From an uncultured Pelagibacteraceae bacterium (lineage in GTDB: Bacteria; Pseudomonadota; Alphaproteobacteria; Pelagibacterales; Pelagibacteraceae): a stretch of DNA of 6,146 bases. The position numbers were made by a program, and so were the translations under genes. Below the pieces are notes generated by a model. The model worked only from the letters and a program-made list of their open reading frames with translations. It did no database searches and had not been told where the DNA came from. Below, in pieces: positions 1-5,089 of the stretch. The number at the start of each line of letters is the position of its first letter. Within the stretch, counting starts at the first letter, position 1. The DNA is taken from NCBI GenBank assembly GCA_902533955.1, contig CACANV010000039.1, forward strand, positions 1 to 6,146. Reading direction: 5' to 3'.

Positions 1-93
1 ATTTATTAATGCACTCTCAAAAATATTATTTTGAGCTAAAGCATTTCCTAAATTATTATAAAAAAAAGGATTATTAGGACTGTTCTTTATTGC
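1..93 (-). pseudogene. Out-of-frame continuation of the TPR gene, running off the left edge
   Basis: Read in the +1 frame relative to the upstream TPR coding region, this stretch stays open for 31 codons to the window edge. It begins AIKNSPNNPFFYNNLGNALA, which is the end of one TPR unit followed by the start of the next (the NNLG..A pattern of TPR helix A). The join to the upstream frame falls at the A6 run at plus positions 95-100: removing one A gives a continuous DCFKNAIKNSP reading that fits the TPR consensus. There is no in-frame ATG here, so it is not a separate gene start. It is therefore the second half of a broken, or recoded, TPR gene whose end lies outside the window. A sequencing error in the homopolymer would explain it equally well. 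Confidence 0.75.
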
Positions 94-403
94 ATTTTTT
101 AAAACAATCGACAGATTGATCAATTTTTTTTTGCTCGATATAAAGTAAACCAAGATTATTATGTGCATCTGGAATTTTTTTATTTATTTGAATAGCTTCC
201 TTAAAAGATTTCTCAGCTAGTTCATACTCTCCTATGGCTTTATTGTACGCACCTTCTAAATTTCTTAAAGGATAAGATTTGGGAAAAGCATTTATTATTT
301 TAGGCAAACTATTACTTAGCTGATTATACTTTTTTGAAATCAAAAGGTTAACAAGCTTGTCAAATGTTTCTTTATCTGGTGACTTATTTTCTAAATTATT
401 CAT
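74..403 (-). CDS. Tetratricopeptide-repeat protein, N-terminal part, frame broken
   Basis: This is a 109-residue reading frame made of TPR units: roughly residues 12-42 (degenerate), 43-76 (LEGAYNKAIGEYELAEKSFKEAI, partly quoted: LEGAYNKAIGEYELAEKSF) and 77-103 (AHNNLGLLYIEQKKIDQSVD). TPRs are helical scaffolds for protein-protein contact; the specific partner cannot be told. There is no signal peptide, so the protein is probably cytoplasmic. The frame ends early in the non-TPR tail CNKEQS and two stop codons (76-71), while the real TPR continuation sits in the +1 frame from position 93. The gene starts 40 bp downstream of fbpC and has no clear Shine-Dalgarno, only an A-rich leader inside an AT-rich inverted repeat. 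In related low-GC marine alphaproteobacteria such repeats often precede a sulfotransferase or glycosyltransferase domain, but nothing of that kind is visible here. Its position beside the iron genes may be coincidental. Confidence 0.8.
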   Translation of the reverse strand: MNNLENKSPDKETFDKLVNLLISKKYNQLSNSLPKIINAFPKSYPLRNLEGAYNKAIGEYELAEKSFKEAIQINKKIPDAHNNLGLLYIEQKKIDQSVDCFKKCNKEQS

Positions 404-404
404 T

Positions 405-450
405 TTTTTAAAGTTTAAATTAAATATTTTATAATTTTAAACTTTAAAAA
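405..450. repeat. Perfect 15-bp AT-rich inverted repeat between fbpC and the TPR gene
   Basis: The arm at 405-419 (TTTTTAAAGTTTAAA) is the exact reverse complement of 436-450, with a 16-base all-AT spacer. Only one of the 15 pairs is G-C. The right arm contains the fbpC stop codon and the left arm ends two bases from the TPR start codon, so the repeat fills almost the whole junction. It could be a weak transcription terminator or an mRNA 3'-end stabiliser. However, no run of T follows the 3' arm on either strand, so the classic terminator form is missing. The pairing is certain; the function is a guess. Confidence 0.6.
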
Positions 451-1502
451 CAAACAATATGATCAATATTAATTGGTCTTTTAATTCCAAACTTTTCGTC
501 AACTTCGTGCTGATGTATGTGATGAGAGTGAACAAATACTGGAATTAGTTGGCTGCTCTGAGTTTTAAGAGTATATATAAAATTTGTACCTCTAAATTTT
601 CTATCAACAACCTCTAATTTTAAATTACTTTTATCATCATGCTCTAAATCCTCTGGTTGCAATAAAAGTTTTACCTCTGATCCATTAGGATAATGTTTAA
701 CAAAATTACCTTTAATTGTTCCTAGATCTTTATTTTCTAAACTATTTTCACTTGTTACTTTTGCTGGAATTAAAATTCCTCTATTTAAAAATTTCACAAC
801 TTCAACTGAATTTGGAAAATGATAGACATTATATGGATCATCGAATTGTTTTAACTGTTTGTTTAAAATAATTCCACATTTGTTACCTAAATAAAAAGCC
901 TCATAGGAGTCATGAGTAACAATTATTGTTGTTATTTTAGATTTAGTTAATAATTGTTTCAGCTCGACTTGGATTTCTTCCTTAAAACTTTGATCAACAT
1001 TTGAAAGAGGTTCGTCTAATAATAATAAATCTGGATTTGAAACTAATGATCTAGCTAATGAAGCTCTTTGAGCTTCTCCAGCACTTATTTCATGTGGATA
1101 TTTATTTAATATTTTCTTTAAATTTAAAAAATTAATTATTTCTTTTGAATTTATCTTTTTCTTTTTTTTGTTTTTTTTTTCCGCTCCTATTAGAATGTTT
1201 CTTTCAACATTATAATGTGGAAATAAACTATTTTCTTGAAATGCAAGTGATATATTTCTATTTTCAGGCTCAATATATATATTTTTTGAAGATATAATCC
1301 TATTATTAAGTTTTATTGATCCATTGTTAATTTTTTCTAAACCAGCAATTGTTCTTAAAATTGTTGTTTTCCCAATTCCTGATGGTCCTAAAAAACAAAT
1401 AATATCTCCTTCATTTTGAACAGTGAAAGATACATTTTCTACTTTAACTTTTCCGCCAATATTAAAGTCAACATTTTTAACCTCTAAAAAATTTTTACTC
1501 AT
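444..1502 (-). CDS. fbpC: Ferric-iron ABC transporter ATP-binding protein FbpC
   Basis: This is the cytoplasmic ATPase subunit that powers Fe3+ import through the FbpB permease. The 352-residue length is normal for the family. Visible motifs are Walker A GPSGIGKTT (39-47), Q-loop Q89 in AFQEN, the signature ISAGEAQR (139-146, a departure from LSGGQ), Walker B LLLLDEP (159-165), D-loop SNVD (167-170) and the switch histidine H197 in VTHD. A C-terminal TOBE-type regulatory domain occupies about 244-350 and has a His-rich stretch at 325-332. Its end, GI...DHIVCF, resembles other FbpC/AfuC proteins. The ATG lies inside the end of fbpB (ATGAGTAA, 8-base overlap), which predicts translational coupling. 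An odd feature is a lysine-rich insert at 109-117 encoded by long A runs (minus-strand A10, A8 and A5). The ATPase assignment is certain; iron as substrate rests on the fbpA and fbpB neighbours. Spermidine, thiamine and sulfate importers have similar ATPases. Confidence 0.9.
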   Translation of the reverse strand: MSKNFLEVKNVDFNIGGKVKVENVSFTVQNEGDIICFLGPSGIGKTTILRTIAGLEKINNGSIKLNNRIISSKNIYIEPENRNISLAFQENSLFPHYNVERNILIGAEKKNKKKKKINSKEIINFLNLKKILNKYPHEISAGEAQRASLARSLVSNPDLLLLDEPLSNVDQSFKEEIQVELKQLLTKSKITTIIVTHDSYEAFYLGNKCGIILNKQLKQFDDPYNVYHFPNSVEVVKFLNRGILIPAKVTSENSLENKDLGTIKGNFVKHYPNGSEVKLLLQPEDLEHDDKSNLKLEVVDRKFRGTNFIYTLKTQSSQLIPVFVHSHHIHQHEVDEKFGIKRPINIDHIVCF

Positions 1503-3123
1503 TATATTCTTTTAAAATATATTTTGATGTTATTGTAATAAAAAAAGCTGCGATTAAAATCAAAAATAATGATGGAACTGCTGCCGCTTCTAACAAGTCT
1601 TCAGATGCTGAAATGTAGGCAGTTGTTGCAAATGTTTCAAAATTAAAAGGTCTTAAAACCAGTGTTATTGGCAATTCTCTAATTATTTCTAGCGATATTA
1701 ATATAACAACAAATAAAAGAGAATTTCTTAAATATGGGATATGAATATTCAAAAAAGTCTTTTTTTTAGAGTATCCAAGAAGATACGCACTTTCATCAAC
1801 AGCAATATTTATTTTTTCGTAACCTGACTTAATTCCATTGAAAGCTAGTGAATAAAAACGAATGAAATAAACAATTACCAAACCTAAAACTGATCCAATA
1901 AATACTTTTTTAATTGATAAAAATCCTAGTGATTTAATTATATTCTCGTCAAACCAAGCAATAAAAGTTATAAACGCAACAGCTAGTATAACTCCTGGTA
2001 TTGCATATCCTGAAATAGACAAGGTTGATAGAAAGTTGAGAGCTTTATTTTTTGAAACGCGGTTGCCATAATTTGATATTAAAGCAAATACTATTAAAAC
2101 AAAACTAGATAATCCTACTAATAAAAGAGTATTCAATAGAAGATTTATTGCATTTAAATCAAAATAGTTTTCAGGAAATTTTATTGTCCAATAAAGCATT
2201 TGAATCAATGGAAATAAGAAACTCAGAAAGAATAAAAGAAAACAAAATATAAATGCAATAAAAGATTTCGCACCAGAAAGTTTTATTTTTTCTTTTTGTT
2301 TAAATCCACCTTTTGTATCCAAATGATATTTTGCTTTTTTTCTAGACAAATTTTCAGTTAAAAACAAAATAAATATAAATAGTAAAAGAAAAAAAGATAT
2401 ACGATTGGCAAAAGCTAAATCATCAAAGGTTATCCATGCATTATAAATGCCTGTTGTTAATGTATTCACTGAGAAAAAATCAACTGCTCCAAACTCTGCT
2501 AATGTTTCCATTGCTACTAATGATAACCCAGCAATAATTGCAGGTCGAGCACCAGGTAATATTATTGAGTAAAAGGATTTAAATTTTGAGAAACCTAAAT
2601 TTTTTCCTAATTCAATTAAATTTTGTGATTGATACAAGAATGAAGATCTTGCAAGAATATATACGTAAGCGAACAAAGAAAAAGAAATTGATAATACTAA
2701 ACCAAACATACCATCAAATTTTGGTATGCTTTTATTATACTCACCTTCACCAAATAGGCTTTTTAAAATTGTAAATGCTGTGCCATAGTTATCAAAAAAG
2801 GCAAACAATGAATATGCATAAATATAAGGTGGTATCGCAAAAGACAAAATCAAACCCCATTTAAAAAAATTAACTCCCGGAAATTTATAAAAAGAAACTA
2901 CATACGCAGAACCAACCCCTAAAAAAAAAGTTAAAATTAAAACACCAATTAAAAGTAATAAAGAATTAAAAATATACTCAAACAAAAAAGTATTTTTAAG
3001 AATGTCAAAATATCTAGATGTTTCTTCAAAAAAACTTAAAGACACTGTTAAAATAGGAATGGTAACTAGTAATGATATTAATAATGAGCTTAAAAACCAT
3101 ATATTTAGTTTATTTGAGATCAT
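1495..3123 (-). CDS. fbpB: Ferric-iron ABC transporter permease FbpB (two fused domains)
   Basis: This inner-membrane channel accepts Fe3+ from periplasmic FbpA. At 542 residues it has the double-length form typical of FbpB/SfuB, with two BPD_transp_1 permease halves fused in one chain. By eye there are about twelve hydrophobic segments, near 9-31, 50-75, 88-110, 140-158, 195-215, 242-258, 287-310, 328-350, 366-388, 408-424, 468-482 and 515-533. Each half carries an EAA-type cytoplasmic loop that docks with the ATPase: ELGKNLGFSKFKSFYSIILP near 171-190, and AYLLGYSKKKTFLNIHIP near 446-463. Both keep the central glycine. The gene starts 26 bp after the peroxiredoxin stop in a T/A-only spacer with no evident Shine-Dalgarno, and its end overlaps fbpC by 8 bases. 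The family is clear; the iron specificity comes from the operon. Confidence 0.92.
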   Translation of the reverse strand: MISNKLNIWFLSSLLISLLVTIPILTVSLSFFEETSRYFDILKNTFLFEYIFNSLLLLIGVLILTFFLGVGSAYVVSFYKFPGVNFFKWGLILSFAIPPYIYAYSLFAFFDNYGTAFTILKSLFGEGEYNKSIPKFDGMFGLVLSISFSLFAYVYILARSSFLYQSQNLIELGKNLGFSKFKSFYSIILPGARPAIIAGLSLVAMETLAEFGAVDFFSVNTLTTGIYNAWITFDDLAFANRISFFLLLFIFILFLTENLSRKKAKYHLDTKGGFKQKEKIKLSGAKSFIAFIFCFLLFFLSFLFPLIQMLYWTIKFPENYFDLNAINLLLNTLLLVGLSSFVLIVFALISNYGNRVSKNKALNFLSTLSISGYAIPGVILAVAFITFIAWFDENIIKSLGFLSIKKVFIGSVLGLVIVYFIRFYSLAFNGIKSGYEKINIAVDESAYLLGYSKKKTFLNIHIPYLRNSLLFVVILISLEIIRELPITLVLRPFNFETFATTAYISASEDLLEAAAVPSLFLILIAAFFITITSKYILKEYNE

Positions 3124-3149
3124 TTTAGATATTATTTAATTTATTTTTT

Positions 3150-3692
3150 TTATTTTTTTTCTGAGAGGTATTTAATACAATTATCTGGTGTTGTCTCGAT
3201 GTAAGGGTCGTTATCAGAACCATCATTATTAATTCCAGATTCTTGCCACCATTTTTCAACAATTCCATTATTGATTATGGCCATATATCGCCAACTTCTT
3301 TGTCCAAAACCATTGTGATCTTTTGATACAAGCATCCCCATAAACTTTGTAAATAAACCTGAACCATCAGGAATTAACTTAATATTTTTTATCCTTAATT
3401 TTTCTCCCCAAGCAATCATCGTATAAGAGTCATTTACTGAGCAACAATATATCTCATCAATGCCTAAATCTTTAAATTTACTGTAATTATTCTCAAATCC
3501 TGGTAGTTGTTGAGTGGAACATGTGGGTGTAAATGCGCCCGGTAAACTAAAAATTATTACTTTTTTATTTGTGAAAAAATCCTCAGTTGATTTATCTACC
3601 CATTTTCCTCCAATTGAACATTCATTTGGTAAACTAGACTTATCTCCTTCTCTAGTTTTAAAAATTACCTTAGGTATTCTAAATCCAATCAT
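3150..3692 (-). CDS. Prx5-type peroxiredoxin (AhpC/TSA superfamily)
   Basis: This is a thiol peroxidase that would reduce H2O2 or organic peroxides in the cytoplasm. Numbered from the start preferred here, the protein has 180 residues. The peroxidatic cysteine is C58 in the Prx5 signature PGAFTPTCS, followed by LPGFE and by SVND..MIAW, all diagnostic of the Prx5/AhpE-like branch. The conserved arginine that activates the thiolate is present in QRSWRY. Other cysteines are the CC pair at 83-84 and C172; which of them, if any, resolves the disulfide is unclear, so it could work as 1-Cys with glutathione or glutaredoxin. I chose the ATG at 3692 because MIGFRIPKVIFKTRE aligns with the usual family N-terminus. 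The longer frame from an ATG at 3731 adds 13 residues (MILPRHFKIKFYQ), and that ATG sits in the loop of a perfect stem-loop. The gene lies between fbpA and fbpB, which suggests control of peroxide during iron import. Confidence 0.9.
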   Translation of the reverse strand: MIGFRIPKVIFKTREGDKSSLPNECSIGGKWVDKSTEDFFTNKKVIIFSLPGAFTPTCSTQQLPGFENNYSKFKDLGIDEIYCCSVNDSYTMIAWGEKLRIKNIKLIPDGSGLFTKFMGMLVSKDHNGFGQRSWRYMAIINNGIVEKWWQESGINNDGSDNDPYIETTPDNCIKYLSEKK

Positions 3693-3711
3693 TTGATAAA
3701 ATTTTATTTTA

Positions 3712-3744
3712 AAGTGCCTAGGAAGAATCATGTCCTAGGCACTT
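3712..3744 (-). terminator. Perfect 12-bp stem-loop after fbpA and the small gene; likely leaky terminator or mRNA stabiliser
   Basis: AAGTGCCTAGGA at 3712-3723 pairs exactly with 3733-3744 around a 9-base loop. Six of the twelve pairs are G-C, so it stands out in this AT-rich background. It lies 15 bases after the stop of the small Cys-motif gene and 19 bases before the preferred peroxiredoxin start. On the minus strand the 3' arm runs into CTTTAAAATAAAATTTTATC, a poor U-tract, so termination would be partial at most. A hairpin behind the binding-protein gene is a common way to make more binding protein than permease. The structure is directly visible; the role is inferred. Confidence 0.6.
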
Positions 3745-3759
3745 CTATTAAAGAAAGAA

Positions 3760-3909
3760 TCAGATATTAAATACTTTCAGAATGTGCGGAAAATCTTTCG
3801 TATTTATTTCTGAAATTTTTCTATTATTTATTCTTTTATTAATCTTTTCACACTCCTCAGCACATGGAGAACATGGCTTGGCTGATTTATTATAATTAAT
3901 ATCAGACAT
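3760..3909 (-). CDS. Small 49-residue protein with a CxxC-x3-C motif, function unknown
   Basis: I do not recognise this protein. From the ATG at 3909 it has 49 residues: a short polar N-terminus, a cysteine cluster KPCSPCAEEC (C13, C16, C20), a basic Lys/Arg/Asn-rich middle (about 21-37) and an ending DFPHILKVFNI. There is no signal peptide or membrane segment, so it should be cytoplasmic. The CxxC-x3-C spacing would suit a bound metal, an Fe-S cluster or thiol redox chemistry, but three cysteines in one cluster is too little to name one. The gene starts 23 bp after fbpA with an AAGG sequence about 14 bases upstream of the ATG, rather far for a Shine-Dalgarno. A TTG at 3942 would extend it and overlap fbpA by 10 bases, but the added residues (MEVALKVKKKF) look like read-through. 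It lies before the stem-loop, so it should be co-transcribed with fbpA. Being real rather than chance is likely but not proven. Confidence 0.6.
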   Translation of the reverse strand: MSDINYNKSAKPCSPCAEECEKINKRINNRKISEINTKDFPHILKVFNI

Positions 3910-3932
3910 AAATTTTTTTTTAACCTTCAATG

Positions 3933-4961
3933 CTACTTCCAACCAGCAGCTGTCATTACTTCTAATGCATCAGCTTGTTTATCTCCATAGCTAGCAACAC
4001 TTGTAGTTAGATCTTGTTTAAAGTCTAAACCTAAATTGTTTACTACTAATGGGTTTGGTGAAACACCACTAATCATTGGAAACTCAAAAGTATTATTTGT
4101 AAAGTGCTCTTGAGCTTCTGGTGATAATAAGTAATCAACTAGTGCAATTGCATTTGCTTTGTTAGGCGCACCTTTTACTAAAGCAGCACAACTAATATTC
4201 ATGTGTGTTCCTCTATCGTTTTGATTGGGGAAGAATGCTTTCACTTTTTTAGCGGCAGCTTGTTGTTCTTCACCTTTACTACCAGATAGCATAAGTGCTA
4301 AGTAATAAGTATTGGCAACAGCAATGTCAGCTTCTCCAGCTGCTACTGCCATTATTTGTGCCCTGTCATTTCCTTTTGGATCTCTTGCCATGTTAGCAAC
4401 AACACCTTTTGCCCAATCACCTGCAGCTTTTTTTCCATTATTTTTTACTAATGAAGCTACAAGAGATTTGTTGTAAATGTTGCTTGAAGCTCTTATTGCA
4501 ATTCTACCTTTCCATTTTGGATCAGCTAAACTTTCATAAGTAAGTCCAGACAACTCTGCACCGGTTACTCTTTCTGGTGAGTAGTAAACTATTCTCGCTC
4601 TCTTAGCTACTCCAACCCAGTGTGTAGTTCTAAAGTTTTTTGGAACTGATGATTTAATTGTTGCAGATGTTAGTCCACCCTGCGTCATTCCTTTAGATTT
4701 GAATGCACCACATCTTCCAGCATCAGCTGTAATATAAAGGTCTGCCGCAGAATCGGCCCCTTCTTCGATCATTCTTTTTTCTAAAGCTCCAGCTTTACCA
4801 TTAATTAAATTTACTTTAATTCCAGTTGCTGCAGTGAACTTGCTATAAAGTTCTGCATCTGCTTTATAATGTCTTGCATTAAAGATATTTACTTCATTTG
4901 CTATCGCAAAAGTTGAAATAAATAATGATACAATTAATGCAGAAATAGATATTTTTTTCAT
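3933..4961 (-). CDS. fbpA: Periplasmic ferric-iron-binding protein FbpA (FutA/SfuA-like)
   Basis: This is the extracytoplasmic solute-binding protein that captures Fe3+ and delivers it to FbpB. Residues 1-21 form a signal peptide (MKK, a hydrophobic core, then AIA with predicted cleavage before NEVNIF), leaving a mature chain of about 321 residues, normal for the family. The first strand VNIFNARHY carries H31 and Y32, RASSNIYNKSL carries Y163, and NTYYLALM carries the adjacent tyrosines Y219-Y220. These match the His/Tyr iron ligands of the C-clamp FbpA/FutA group. Two cysteines, C84 and C258, remain in the mature protein and could form a disulfide. The gene has the best ribosome site in the window (GAGAG, 5 bases before the ATG) and looks less AT-rich than its neighbours, which suits a highly expressed protein. 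It is the first gene behind the twin Fur-type operators, so strong iron-dependent control is expected. Confidence 0.95.
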   Translation of the reverse strand: MKKISISALIVSLFISTFAIANEVNIFNARHYKADAELYSKFTAATGIKVNLINGKAGALEKRMIEEGADSAADLYITADAGRCGAFKSKGMTQGGLTSATIKSSVPKNFRTTHWVGVAKRARIVYYSPERVTGAELSGLTYESLADPKWKGRIAIRASSNIYNKSLVASLVKNNGKKAAGDWAKGVVANMARDPKGNDRAQIMAVAAGEADIAVANTYYLALMLSGSKGEEQQAAAKKVKAFFPNQNDRGTHMNISCAALVKGAPNKANAIALVDYLLSPEAQEHFTNNTFEFPMISGVSPNPLVVNNLGLDFKQDLTTSVASYGDKQADALEVMTAAGWK

Positions 4962-4966
4962 TTTTT

Positions 4967-4971
4967 CTCTC
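4967..4971 (-). promoter_or_regulatory. Ribosome binding site of fbpA
   Basis: GAGAG lies five bases upstream of the fbpA ATG within a purine-only leader. It is the clearest Shine-Dalgarno-like site here; the other genes in this cluster have weak or no such sequence. It fixes the start at 4961, which also gives a proper signal peptide. Confidence 0.6.
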
Positions 4972-5003
4972 TTTTTTTTTATTTATGTTAGTTAATTGTT
5001 TTA

Positions 5004-5031
5004 TTTTTATGGATGTGAGAATTATTCTCAA
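5004..5031 (-). promoter_or_regulatory. Possible sigma-70 promoter of fbpA
   Basis: On the minus strand, TTGAGA (5031-5026, matching four of six bases of TTGACA in order and overlapping the first operator) is followed by 16 bases and then TAAAAA (5009-5004) as a -10-like element. Transcription would begin near 4995, giving a leader of roughly 35 bases. Other -10 candidates exist in this AT-rich stretch, so the exact boxes are uncertain. What supports the call is that an operator pair covers this position, which is where a repressor would block polymerase. Confidence 0.35.
5016..5030. promoter_or_regulatory. Fur-type operator 1, perfect 7-1-7 palindrome
   Basis: TGAGAATTATTCTCA is a perfect 7-1-7 inverted repeat (TGAGAAT, one base, ATTCTCA). 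It matches the Fur-box core TGATAATnATTATCA at all but two symmetric positions and is a form found in natural Fur boxes. It also fits the looser TGA-N9-TCA pattern described for rhizobial RirA operators. It lies 54 bases upstream of the fbpA start codon. Binding by an iron-responsive repressor is inferred from sequence and context. Confidence 0.8.
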
Positions 5032-5046
5032 TGATAATGATTATCA
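5032..5046. promoter_or_regulatory. Fur-type operator 2, exact 7-1-7 Fur-box consensus
   Basis: TGATAATGATTATCA is an exact copy of the 7-1-7 Fur-box core TGATAATnATTATCA. Its centre (5039) is 16 bp from the centre of the first palindrome (5023), and the two are separated by one base. With its twin it covers the probable fbpA promoter. The near-classical sequence suggests a Fur-like regulator rather than an Irr-type one, but a RirA-like protein cannot be excluded from sequence alone. Confidence 0.85.
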
Positions 5047-5089
5047 ATTGCAATAATGTCGCATCGATCCTTGAAATTTGGTGTTATTT

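Noticed and set aside
507..530. His-rich VHSHHIHQH stretch of FbpC as a new metal sensor
   Set aside because: Related FbpC TOBE domains carry a similar SHH.H segment as I recall, so it is probably ordinary for the family.
2586..2774. Plus-strand open frame of 62 codons
   Set aside because: It lies wholly inside fbpB on the opposite strand and its protein resembles no family; it is a chance frame in AT-rich sequence.
3141..3160. Long T-rich run at the peroxiredoxin/fbpB junction as a terminator
   Set aside because: No stem precedes it on either strand and the run is partly coding (C-terminal lysines of the peroxiredoxin); read-through into fbpB is expected.
3514..3696. Plus-strand open frame of 60 codons
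   Set aside because: It is antisense to the conserved active-site region of the peroxiredoxin, with no start signals or recognisable protein.
3712..3744. Stem-loop as an insertion-sequence end or recombination site
   Set aside because: There is only one copy, no transposase or flanking duplication, and its place between operon genes fits an RNA structure.
3910..3942. TTG start extending the small Cys-motif protein by 11 residues into fbpA
   Set aside because: The extra residues come from the fbpA stop region and an A-rich spacer; the ATG at 3909 is the simpler start.
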